From assembly GCA_014523695.1 (NCBI GenBank), contig JAATVS010000692.1, positions 1 to 16,175 of the forward strand: DNA of 16,175 nucleotides, written 5' to 3'. Source of the DNA: Nitrososphaerales archaeon TH5895. Its GTDB lineage: Archaea; Thermoproteota; Nitrososphaeria; Nitrososphaerales; Nitrososphaeraceae. Shown here piece after piece: positions 6,731 to 14,175 of the stretch. The notes under the pieces are model-generated. The model was not told the DNA's origin. It did no database searches and saw nothing but the letters and a program-made list of their open reading frames with translations. Position 1 is the first letter of the stretch. Each line of letters begins with the position of its first letter. A program made the position numbers and the translations under genes.

Positions 6731-7258
6731 ATGATCAACAATCTTGATAGGAACCTTCTTCCTAGAATTATGGTTGTTGATGACGAGAAGGATATTCTTA
6801 GAATAATTAAGCGGGATCTCGAGTCTCCTCTGTCCTCTTCTGCTCCAGAAACGAGTCCATCAAATGATTTTGTCATTCCAGATGTACGACAAAATGAAAG
6901 GGAGTCAAACGATGAGGAAAATGGCGAACACAATACTACAAGAGATGCAGATGCCTTTGTGGTCGAGACTTTTACAAATGGCTGGAATGCACTTGAAGCG
7001 CTAGATAGTCATCCGCATGATTACTATGATCTCGTTCTCACAGATATTCGAATGCCACGGATGAACGGATTTGAGTTATACCGCAAGATTAAGGAGAAAA
7101 ATCCCTCCATGAAAATCGTCTTCATCACAGCCTTTGAGATAAACAAAGAAGAATTTAGCAAGGTACTTCCATCCATTGATGTGAAGGACTTTATTATAAA
7201 GCCCATTAGCATGACAAACCTGAGACTAAAGTTGAAGGAGGTTCTGAAGGGGTATTAA
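6731..7258 (+). CDS. Stand-alone response-regulator receiver protein with a long inserted loop
   Basis: This 175-residue protein is a single CheY-like receiver domain. It has the acidic pair in MVVDDEKDIL (Asp17, Asp18), the phospho-acceptor in VLTDIRMP (Asp105), the switch Thr in FITAF (Thr133) and Lys157 in FIIKP. No output domain follows, so it may act by protein interaction. Residues about 31-74 are a Ser/Asn/Asp/Glu-rich insertion between helix 1 (DILRIIKRDLE) and strand 2 (FVVETFTNGWNALEAL), where ordinary receivers have only a few residues. The reading frame is intact across it and all catalytic residues remain, so the fold is probably preserved with an extruded loop. The histidine kinase encoded upstream on the same strand is the obvious candidate partner. 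The gene is convergent with sufD, 18 nt away. Confidence 0.92.
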   Translation: MINNLDRNLLPRIMVVDDEKDILRIIKRDLESPLSSSAPETSPSNDFVIPDVRQNERESNDEENGEHNTTRDADAFVVETFTNGWNALEALDSHPHDYYDLVLTDIRMPRMNGFELYRKIKEKNPSMKIVFITAFEINKEEFSKVLPSIDVKDFIIKPISMTNLRLKLKEVLKGY

Positions 7259-7276
7259 ATGGACCTTCAACTGCTT

Positions 7277-8716
7277 CTATCGATACTTGTAGTGCTTTTC
7301 GAACAAGTCCTGTGATTCCCTATACCTAGATCTCTCTACTTCTAACATTTGTTCGAGAGCATCGTCTGCCTTAAGAATAAGGGGCTTTCCTGACCACTTA
7401 TTTTCCAACAGGTAGTTGATCCATGCCCTGATCGTGGGGCCCATCCTTCTAGTCAATGGTTCTAGAAATCCACTCACGATCTCACGTTTTGCAGAATCTC
7501 TATCTAGTCCTCTACACATCAAATAGTATATTTGGACTTCATCAAGTTGAGCCACCGAGGCCGAATGAGTTGCCTTCACTTCGTTAGTTTCTATCTCTAA
7601 GCCCGGTATCGCATCAGATTTTGCGTCCTTATCCAACAAGATAGCGTGGCCAGCAAGGTAAGATTCTGATGCCTTAGCATCCTTACCTATCTTTATCATA
7701 CCCTTAAACAATGATTTAGATTTATCCCTCATGACAGATTTGACCAACACTCTGCCTCTGGAATGCCTTCCTATGTGATTCAGATTCGAAGTAATATCAA
7801 ATGACTGTGTCGTATTGCCGAAAATAATCTCAACGTCCTCGGCAGAAGCCCCGGTACCTCTCATGATACTATCTACTTTACATCTAGTAGTTTGACCTCC
7901 AAATAGGCCATGGTACCATGACATCTTAGCATCCCGTTCAACCCATGCCCTCTTATTCAGAAACGAAACATTGTTTGAATCCAGAGCCTCAAGAGTTATC
8001 ATCTCCAAATTAGACCCATTGCCGACGTGACATTCAGTTAGTTCAAAGACGCCCTGCTGTACGCTAGGAGAGTCTGCAACGCTAGGAGAGTCTGCAACGC
8101 TAGGAGAGTATAGTTCCTGCACAATCGTACATCTCGAGCCTTCGCCGGAGATAAACAGATTGCGGCTAATTGAAGATGTTGTATCTTGACTCAATGCACA
8201 AACTAGTCTGATGGGATTTTCTACGATGAGGTCCTTCGGTACGTAAATAAAGATCCCTGATTTAAAAGCAGATGACTCAAGGCTCAAAAACTTATCTTCG
8301 TCGTAACCCTCTGCGTGTTTCAGTAGAGCATCTTTTATCTTATCTTCATGGCTCTTAACCGCCGTAGCAAGATCTTCTATAATAATAGAATCCTCTTCTG
8401 AGCTTCCTTCATTTCGATTGAGCTTTATTATCGTCGATCCGACTCTAACAAGCCCAGTCTCTTTATCTAGCTCATTTAGTCTATCTGCCAGAAAGTCGTT
8501 TGATTCCGGTGAATTTGAGGTGACTGATAGCTTCACCCGATCCGGATAGAGACGGTTAACGTCAGAATATTTAGAGTATAAAGGAGATATTTCGTCTGGG
8601 AGAGATTGGTACCTTGTAAAGTTCTGTTCTCTCATTCGACTCATCCATTCAGGCTCACCATAAAGCGACGATAGGTTACGAATATCATCTATGCTCAAAG
8701 ATGAAAGAGTTGGCAA
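7277..8716 (-). CDS. sufD: Fe-S cluster assembly protein SufD
   Basis: This 479-residue SufD-family protein pairs with SufB and SufC in the cytosolic SUF scaffold for Fe-S clusters. An N-terminal helical part (EPEWMSRMREQNF, about 21-33) is followed by the beta-helix core: FKSGIFIYVPKD (151-162), SRGRVLVKSVMRDKSKSL (319-336) and IPGLEIETNEVKATHSASV (370-388), with the conserved His384. The C-terminal helical part includes QIYYLMCRGL (395-404). Near residues 204-221 three copies of SPSV, encoded by an 18-bp tandem repeat, interrupt the core before FELTECHVG. The TTG at 8716 is used because AGGTGA lies 6 nt upstream and the nearest upstream ATG frame closes at once. SufB's stop is 40 nt upstream, so the two form an operon. 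Confidence 0.93.
   Translation of the reverse strand: MPTLSSLSIDDIRNLSSLYGEPEWMSRMREQNFTRYQSLPDEISPLYSKYSDVNRLYPDRVKLSVTSNSPESNDFLADRLNELDKETGLVRVGSTIIKLNRNEGSSEEDSIIIEDLATAVKSHEDKIKDALLKHAEGYDEDKFLSLESSAFKSGIFIYVPKDLIVENPIRLVCALSQDTTSSISRNLFISGEGSRCTIVQELYSPSVADSPSVADSPSVQQGVFELTECHVGNGSNLEMITLEALDSNNVSFLNKRAWVERDAKMSWYHGLFGGQTTRCKVDSIMRGTGASAEDVEIIFGNTTQSFDITSNLNHIGRHSRGRVLVKSVMRDKSKSLFKGMIKIGKDAKASESYLAGHAILLDKDAKSDAIPGLEIETNEVKATHSASVAQLDEVQIYYLMCRGLDRDSAKREIVSGFLEPLTRRMGPTIRAWINYLLENKWSGKPLILKADDALEQMLEVERSRYRESQDLFEKHYKYR
8061..8109 (-). repeat. 18-bp in-frame tandem repeat inside sufD (about 2.7 copies)
   Basis: ACGCTAGGAGAGTCTGCA on the plus strand occurs at 8061-8078 and exactly again at 8079-8096. 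The first 13 bases recur at 8097-8109. On the coding strand the unit adds SPSVAD per copy, so copy-number changes keep the frame. Confidence 0.9.
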
Positions 8717-8722
8717 TCTATT

Positions 8723-8728
8723 TCACCT
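8723..8728 (-). promoter_or_regulatory. Ribosome-binding site fixing the sufD TTG start
   Basis: The minus strand reads AGGTGA, a good match to a Shine-Dalgarno sequence, 6 nt before the TTG at 8716. The non-leaderless sufD uses it, while sufB upstream appears leaderless. Confidence 0.6.
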
Positions 8729-8756
8729 AACGTTTCATCAATGCATAAGTTTGAAA

Positions 8757-10157
8757 TTAGCCGACTGACCCTTCCATTTCGAGCTTGACCATTCTGTTCA
8801 GCTCTACGGCGTATTCCATAGGGAGTTCTTTTGTGAATGGTTCCATAAATCCTCCAACTATGAGAGACAAGGCATCTGATTCGGTGAACCCTCTGCTCAT
8901 CAGGTAGAATATTTGATCGTCTCCTATTCTGCCTACGGTCGCCTCATGCGAAATGGTCGCATCCTCTTCATTTACCTCTACGTAAGGATAAGTATCTGTC
9001 CTGGACGTTTCATCTAGGAGAAGAGCATCACATCTAACGTTTGATTTAACTCCTTTAGCCCCTTTAGCCACATGCAATAGTCCTCTGTACGTGGTTCTTC
9101 CTGTATCTTTGCTAACTGACTTGCTTGTAATTCGGGATGTAGTGTTAGAAGCCAAGTGCACTGCTTTTGCCCCAGCGTCCTGATGTTGTCCTGCGCCAGC
9201 AAAAGCTACCGATACTACCTCTGCATGCGCATTTCGTCCTAACATGTAGACCCCTGGATACTTCATCGTGAGCTTACTCCCTAAGTTGCCATCTATCCAT
9301 TCGACTGTGGCATTCTCATATGCATATGCTCTTTTTGTCACTAGGTTATACACATCCTTGCTCCAATTTTGGATAGTAGTGTATCGTATCTTCGCTCCTT
9401 TCTTTGCTATTAACTCTACAACTGCAGAATGCAATGATTCCGTAGAGTAGACAGGGGCTGTACAACCTTCAATATAGTGAACTTCTGCTCCCTCATCTGC
9501 AATTATCAGTGTTCTTTCAAATTGGCCTATGTTTTCTGCATTTATCCTAAAGTAAGCCTGCAGTGGAAGGTCCACTTTTACATTTGGTGGTACGTAAATA
9601 AACGAACCACCTGACCAGACTGCACTATTTAATGCTGCAAACTTATTGTCTTCAGGAGGGATTATCTTACCAAAATGCTTTCTTAACAGATCAGGATGCT
9701 TCTTTACTGCAGTATCAGTATCTTCAAATATTACCCCTTGACTAGCGAGATCTTCGCGAAGATTATGATATACCACCTCTGATTCGTACTGTGCACCAAC
9801 TCCGGCCAAGAACTTCCTTTCTGCTTCTGGGATTCCTAACTTCTCGAAGGTGTTTCGTACTGACTCAGGTACATCCTCCCAACTCTTGCCTTGTTTTTCG
9901 GATGCCTTCGCATAGTAAAAGATATTCTGAAAGTCAATTTTTGCTAAGTTACCTCCCCAGTTAGGCATAGGCTTGCTCATGAAAACATCATATGAACGTA
10001 ACCTAAACTGTTTCATCCATTCTGGTTCATCCTTTAACCGACTAATTTCTTCAACAGTCTCTCTATGGAGCCCCTTCTTGCTCAAGTAAACATACTGATC
10101 AATTGAATCCTTAAAGTCATACTTACTATAATCCATATTTAGATTTTCAGTGGTCAT
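8757..10157 (-). CDS. sufB: Fe-S cluster assembly protein SufB
   Basis: This 466-residue protein is the scaffold subunit of the SufBCD complex, where sulfide and iron are assembled into clusters with energy from the SufC ATPase. Strong SufB signatures are [17 protein letters not shown] (43-59), [20 protein letters not shown] (182-201), HYIEGCTAP (227-235; Cys232), [16 protein letters not shown] core around 341-351, [11 protein letters not shown] (373-383; Cys376) and [21 protein letters not shown] (403-423; His404). These two are the only cysteines. Length is normal for archaeal SufB. The ATG at 10157 follows a TATA element at 10181-10192, so the transcript is nearly leaderless. SufD follows after 40 nt. 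SufC, usually encoded beside these genes, is not in the window. The hem operon ends 177 nt upstream on the same strand. Confidence 0.96.
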   Translation of the reverse strand: MTTENLNMDYSKYDFKDSIDQYVYLSKKGLHRETVEEISRLKDEPEWMKQFRLRSYDVFMSKPMPNWGGNLAKIDFQNIFYYAKASEKQGKSWEDVPESVRNTFEKLGIPEAERKFLAGVGAQYESEVVYHNLREDLASQGVIFEDTDTAVKKHPDLLRKHFGKIIPPEDNKFAALNSAVWSGGSFIYVPPNVKVDLPLQAYFRINAENIGQFERTLIIADEGAEVHYIEGCTAPVYSTESLHSAVVELIAKKGAKIRYTTIQNWSKDVYNLVTKRAYAYENATVEWIDGNLGSKLTMKYPGVYMLGRNAHAEVVSVAFAGAGQHQDAGAKAVHLASNTTSRITSKSVSKDTGRTTYRGLLHVAKGAKGVKSNVRCDALLLDETSRTDTYPYVEVNEEDATISHEATVGRIGDDQIFYLMSRGFTESDALSLIVGGFMEPFTKELPMEYAVELNRMVKLEMEGSVG

Positions 10158-10180
10158 ACGTATTTTATAACGGCGTTATT

Positions 10181-10192
10181 TCTTATATATAT
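10181..10192 (-). promoter_or_regulatory. TATA box of the sufB-sufD operon
   Basis: The minus strand reads ATATATATAAGA, centred 26-29 nt from the ATG at 10157, so transcription should start at or within 2-3 nt of that codon. This gives sufBD a promoter independent of the upstream hem operon. Confidence 0.55.
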
Positions 10193-10333
10193 TGTGTTAA
10201 ATGACGAGCTGATCTAGAGATAATTTCTAATGATAACAAGACATAATTGATGGCCTATTCCTCGTCATATGATATAAACTACTACAGGTGTATATATGGA
10301 TACAGGGACTAATTTCCCCCCCCAAGCTTTTAC

Positions 10334-11146
10334 TCAAATTAGCCTGGATGCTTCCACTATGCCATTAAGGGTATGTTCTACTGCCTCAATGATCGGACCT
10401 GAAGTGTGTTTCCTTAGCTCAATAGTGGTCTTATGCCCAATTGAGATTAAACCTTTCATTTGCCTAAGGTAAGCCAATTCATCATAACTAACTCTCCTTT
10501 TTGTTATCTGGAACAAGGCTCTTACCGATGAAGGACTCGTAAAACCAACTGCATCTACATTCCTGCCCCTTAATAGATTAAAAAACCACTTCCATTCACT
10601 GTCAATCGTAGGGTTGGTAGATATATCGTAGAGATGAAACTGATCCACAGAGATTCCTAGCTTTGAGAGGGACAGCGTAATCTTACGGTCGCCAAGCTGG
10701 CTTCTGGGCACGACTATTTTGTGCAAATGATCATCGTAACTGGAAAGGCACTTGATTATTCCGTGGGTGTTGTACCTTTCAGGCATTATCACAGAATCGA
10801 TCCCGTAGTGTGTGAGTTTTTCTCTGGTTCGTGGACCAATACAAACAGTTTTTATCGAACTTAGTTTGGATACCAAGGCTGGCCTATTTCCAGTTTTATC
10901 AGAATTCGTCATAAGAGCATCTACGGCGTTTCCGCTAAGAAACACACACGCATCATAGTCATTTTGAATAATTCGTGAAACTATACGCTCTATTTCTAGA
11001 TATGGTTTAGGAGTTATGATTATTGATTTAAGAAAAAGGACTGTCCAACCGTAATTCTCCATTGTCTTTTTAAAACATGCAGATGATGATGATTCTCGTG
11101 TAATTGCAAAGAACCTCGTCCCTTTGTGATCCTCACGCTTAACCAT
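10334..11146 (-). CDS. hemD: Uroporphyrinogen-III synthase
   Basis: HemD cyclises hydroxymethylbilane with inversion of ring D to give uroporphyrinogen III. Family sequence is poorly conserved, but this protein shows the two-lobe pattern: FFAITRE near the N-terminus, YDACVFLSGNAVDALM (a common HemD element), KTVCIGPRTREKL, IVVPRSQLGDRKI and the second-lobe VDAVGFTSPSSVRAL followed by SIGHKTTIELRK. Position after hemC and cobA strengthens the call. The ATG at 11146 gives 270 residues and overlaps the cobA stop by 8 nt (ATGGTTAA). The frame continues upstream to 11200, but that part lies within the cobA coding sequence. It is the last gene of the operon. A run of eight C residues (G on the transcript) lies 11 nt past its stop, and no clear terminator was found. 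Confidence 0.88.
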   Translation of the reverse strand: MVKREDHKGTRFFAITRESSSSACFKKTMENYGWTVLFLKSIIITPKPYLEIERIVSRIIQNDYDACVFLSGNAVDALMTNSDKTGNRPALVSKLSSIKTVCIGPRTREKLTHYGIDSVIMPERYNTHGIIKCLSSYDDHLHKIVVPRSQLGDRKITLSLSKLGISVDQFHLYDISTNPTIDSEWKWFFNLLRGRNVDAVGFTSPSSVRALFQITKRRVSYDELAYLRQMKGLISIGHKTTIELRKHTSGPIIEAVEHTLNGIVEASRLI

Positions 11147-11897
11147 TTGGATAAAGCCACGCCAGGCGCCGGGAGAAAGAAACGACACGTCCGACCACAA
11201 TCACTGCTGGAGAAGTCACCTTATATCTTGCAACCTTTTTCAGAATAGTGTTCAAATTTCCGACTATAACCCTCTGATCTTTCATAGTCCCTTTCTCGAC
11301 AATCGCTACTTTGGTAGTTCCCTTCAAACCTCCCGCTCGCAAGTTTTGAACAATTTCTTCTATTCTTTCTATGCCCATCAACACGACTATTGTATCGACA
11401 GCAGAAGCCACAGCTTTCAAATTTACACCTAAATGTTGTTTCGTTTCATCTTCGTGGCCTGTGATCAATGCGACCGATGACGAATAGCCCCTGTGGGTGA
11501 GAGGTATCCCAGCATATGCCGGAGCAGCAATCGCTGAAGAAATGCCCGGTATAATCTCAAATTGGATGTTGTGCCTGCGTAAGTATTCTGCTTCTTCTGC
11601 CCCTCTCCCAAAGATCAACGGGTCTCCGCCCTTAAGTCGCAATACGCTTTTACCTTTTAGAACATAAGCCAGCATAAGCTTGTTAGTTCTTGACTGATGC
11701 GTAGGGGCGGCTTTTCCGGATTCCCTTCCCACATAGATTTTTTTTATCGTTGAGGGAATCTTATCTACCAGATTCTTGCTAACTAATCTGTCGTAAAGCA
11801 CTACATCGCATTTCGTTAGAAGTCTGTAGCCCTTAACGGAAATTAGCCCTGGATCTCCAGGTCCTGCACCACAGATAAACACCTTTGCAGAATTCAT
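11139..11897 (-). CDS. cobA: Uroporphyrinogen-III C-methyltransferase (SUMT)
   Basis: This 252-residue SAM-dependent methyltransferase makes precorrin-2 from uroporphyrinogen III, leading to siroheme, cobalamin or alternative-route heme. Its tetrapyrrole methylase motifs are VFICGAGPGDPGLISVKG (6-23), VVLYDRLVS, VLRLKGGDPLIFGRGAEEAE (about 86-105), PGISSAIAAPAYAGIPLTHR (about 118-137) and ALITGHE. The length matches single-domain SUMT enzymes, not the longer CysG fusion, so dehydrogenase and chelatase steps must be encoded elsewhere. The ATG at 11897 overlaps the hemC stop as ATGA. A TTG at 11912 is in frame but would overlap more. The stop overlaps hemD. A companion precorrin-2 dehydrogenase may lie upstream of hemA, outside the window. 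Confidence 0.95.
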   Translation of the reverse strand: MNSAKVFICGAGPGDPGLISVKGYRLLTKCDVVLYDRLVSKNLVDKIPSTIKKIYVGRESGKAAPTHQSRTNKLMLAYVLKGKSVLRLKGGDPLIFGRGAEEAEYLRRHNIQFEIIPGISSAIAAPAYAGIPLTHRGYSSSVALITGHEDETKQHLGVNLKAVASAVDTIVVLMGIERIEEIVQNLRAGGLKGTTKVAIVEKGTMKDQRVIVGNLNTILKKVARYKVTSPAVIVVGRVVSFSRRLAWLYPNG

Positions 11898-12844
11898 AGT
11901 AGATCGTTCCAATTCTTTAAGGCTAATTCCCAGCTCTGAGAAAAGTCTCTTACGCCCTCATCCAATAATCGTTGTCCTGCCTTAAGACCTAAGTTTCTAG
12001 CTTCCTCAATTATTCCGTTTTCAGTTACAATAATTTGATCTGAGCCGTCTGCAGAAAATACCTTTACAAAAAGGGTCAATCGATTTGATTCCTTAGTGGA
12101 TAACGTTACAACACCAACAGGGAATCTACACCCTCCTTCGACTACTGACAAGAGATTCCTTTCGGCTTCCAATTCGGCGCGCGATCTAGGGTCTTCAACC
12201 AATTTCAAAAGATCTAGCAAATCCTGTCTATCCTTCCTGCAAATGAGTGCCAACGCTCCTTGGCCTGCAGCAGGAACGAAATCCATAATATCAAACCGTT
12301 CTGTTATACACTTGCTTAAGCCCAATCGATCTAATCCTGCCTGCGCTAAAACGATGGCGTCATATACACCTGTCTCAACCTTCCTTATTCTTGTCTCTAT
12401 ATTACCACGGATTGGTTTTACCTTTAACTCGGGTCTCATTCTCAAAAGCTGGACTGCTCTCCTTAAGCTGCTAGTACCTATTACTGCTCCGGAAGGTAGC
12501 TCATTCAATTTCAATCCTTTACTGTGTATCAATACGTCATTGGTCGCAGACCGAGTTGGTACAGAAGCTAACGTGAGATCGGAAAACAGCTCAGTTGGCA
12601 CATCCTTGGCGCTGTGAACTGCGAAATCAGCGTATCCATCAATTACGGCTTGATCTATTTCCTTTTCAAATATGCCTTTCCTATCGAATGTGTAGAGTGG
12701 CCTCACGTCTAAGTCTCCAGAGGAATTAATTTCAAGAATTTTGATCCGGGTCTGCCTTTTGCTTCTCGTTAGCGAATCCACCACAGATCTGGTCTGCAGT
12801 AATGCTAACCTGCTACGTCTCGTTCCTACCGTGTAATTTCTCAT
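11894..12844 (-). CDS. hemC: Porphobilinogen deaminase (hydroxymethylbilane synthase)
   Basis: HemC polymerises four porphobilinogens into hydroxymethylbilane on a covalent dipyrromethane cofactor. This 316-residue protein shows VGTRRSRLALLQTR (6-19), RKGIFEKEID (55-64), FAVHSAKDVPTEL (74-86) with catalytic Asp81, GTSSLRRAVQL (123-133), RGNIETRI (146-153), and the cofactor-anchoring Cys239 in VEGGCRFPVGV. Length and motif order are normal. The ATG at 12844 overlaps the hemL stop as ATGA, and the TGA at 11894-11896 overlaps the cobA ATG in the same way. Both junctions point to translational coupling by re-initiating ribosomes. Confidence 0.97.
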   Translation of the reverse strand: MRNYTVGTRRSRLALLQTRSVVDSLTRSKRQTRIKILEINSSGDLDVRPLYTFDRKGIFEKEIDQAVIDGYADFAVHSAKDVPTELFSDLTLASVPTRSATNDVLIHSKGLKLNELPSGAVIGTSSLRRAVQLLRMRPELKVKPIRGNIETRIRKVETGVYDAIVLAQAGLDRLGLSKCITERFDIMDFVPAAGQGALALICRKDRQDLLDLLKLVEDPRSRAELEAERNLLSVVEGGCRFPVGVVTLSTKESNRLTLFVKVFSADGSDQIIVTENGIIEEARNLGLKAGQRLLDEGVRDFSQSWELALKNWNDLL

Positions 12845-14121
12845 TTTTTAGACCTCATCAGATTGAATGCATAATCATATGCTTCAACCGTTCTATCGAT
12901 ATCCTCATCAGCATGTGCGTAGGACAAGAAGCAGGTCTCGAATTGAGAAGGTGGGATAAACACTCCCTTTTCGAGCAAAGCTGTAAAGAGTGTATTAAAC
13001 ATATCAAGATCAGACGTTTTAGCTGACGTCATATCTCTAACTTCTCTAGTTGTAAAGAATAACTGATACATGGAACTGAAACTGTTAATCCTGCAAGGGA
13101 TCTTTCTATCACGTGCAACATCTCTGATACCGTCTATCAGTGAGTCGCATACTCTGGTCATTCTTGGATATATTTGATTCCGACCTCTTGTCAGAGCAGA
13201 AATAGTTGCAATGGCGGCTGTAACTGCCACTGGATTGCCAGCATATGTACTCGCCTGATATACGTCACCGGTTGGAGCAAACTGTTCAAGTAATTCCCGT
13301 CTCCCGCAGATGGTTGCTAGGGAAAATCCATTTGCCACCGACTTCGAGAAGGTTACTATATCAGGTTTGATCCCAAAGAATTCGCTTGCACCACCAGTTC
13401 CAAGACGAAAACCTGTTACAACTTCATCGAAGATCAGCACAATATTCTTTTCCAAGGTAATTTTTCTAATAAAGTTGAGATACTCTTTTTCAGGAACTAC
13501 TAGACCCATATTAGCAGGGATTGGTTCGAGGATAACGCAAGAGATATCATTTCTTTTCCTTATCTCCTCTTCCAGTTGCGCAAAATCATTAAATGGAACC
13601 ACAATAGTCTCTGAGCTAAACTCTTTAGGAATACCACTAGACGAGGGTGCACTGTGCCCAGATGTGTCGATATTGACCAATGAATAGTCTTGTGCTCCGT
13701 GGTAACAGCCCTCAAATTTGATAACCTTATTCTTCTTGGTGTAGCTCCTTGCGAGCCGGACAGCATTCATCGTCGCCTCCATTCCAGAATTCACGACTCT
13801 TGTCATTTCACATGCAGGAATTAGTTCAGCAATCATCTCCCCGAGTCTAACCTCCTTTTCTGTAGGAATGCAGTAGAGAGATCCACTATCGAGCTGCAAC
13901 TTGACGGCTTCCAATACTTCGGTATACGCGTGTCCTAAAAGCAGCGATCCATATCCCATACAATAATCTACATAACTGATGTGGTCACTACTGGTTACCT
14001 TACTTCCGTTCGCATAAGCTGCAAAGAAAGGAAATGGATTGAAAAACCTGACAGGGCTGTTAACACCCCCGGGAATAACTTTAGCCGCCCGATCATAGAG
14101 GATCCGTGAGTTCTCAAACAT
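12841..14121 (-). CDS. hemL: Glutamate-1-semialdehyde 2,1-aminomutase
   Basis: HemL is a PLP enzyme converting glutamate-1-semialdehyde, made by HemA, to 5-aminolevulinate. This 426-residue protein starts with the family's IPGGVNSPVR (16-25). It also shows VVNSGMEATMNAVRLARSY (109-127), KFEGCYHGAQD (135-145), FDEVVTGFR (231-239) with the PLP-contacting Asp232, the presumed Schiff-base Lys260 in TFSKSVANGFSLA, and YAGNPVAV. Two spots are atypical: Met at 114 where many members have Thr (NSGTEA), and SKSVANG in place of the usual GKIIGGG. These resemble other class III aminotransferases, but the GSAM-specific N-terminus and operon position favour HemL. A 54-nt gap after hemB contains a TATA-like element (14152-14160), so it may have a secondary promoter. 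The ATG at 14121 is the start. Confidence 0.9.
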   Translation of the reverse strand: MFENSRILYDRAAKVIPGGVNSPVRFFNPFPFFAAYANGSKVTSSDHISYVDYCMGYGSLLLGHAYTEVLEAVKLQLDSGSLYCIPTEKEVRLGEMIAELIPACEMTRVVNSGMEATMNAVRLARSYTKKNKVIKFEGCYHGAQDYSLVNIDTSGHSAPSSSGIPKEFSSETIVVPFNDFAQLEEEIRKRNDISCVILEPIPANMGLVVPEKEYLNFIRKITLEKNIVLIFDEVVTGFRLGTGGASEFFGIKPDIVTFSKSVANGFSLATICGRRELLEQFAPTGDVYQASTYAGNPVAVTAAIATISALTRGRNQIYPRMTRVCDSLIDGIRDVARDRKIPCRINSFSSMYQLFFTTREVRDMTSAKTSDLDMFNTLFTALLEKGVFIPPSQFETCFLSYAHADEDIDRTVEAYDYAFNLMRSKK

Positions 14122-14151
14122 TCATAGATCAAATACTAGAAGGTACTTGTG

Positions 14152-14160
14152 GTTATAATT
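14152..14160 (-). promoter_or_regulatory. Possible internal TATA box before hemL
   Basis: The minus strand reads AATTATAAC in the only sizeable gap of the hem operon, 35 nt from the hemL ATG. It would give a leader of about 9 nt. The match is modest. Confidence 0.25.
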
Positions 14161-14175
14161 TCATTCCGAGCTTTT

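Noticed and set aside
10316..10323. Run of eight C residues after hemD, considered as a regulatory or phase-variable tract.
   Set aside because: It lies outside any coding frame and outside the sufB promoter spacing. A homopolymer alone is weak evidence, though it may be an assembly weak point.
13310..13687. Plus-strand open frame antisense to hemL, and similar antisense frames in hemC, sufB, ribL and hemA.
   Set aside because: They lie within well-identified genes, show no protein-family features and have no promoter or ribosome-binding site.
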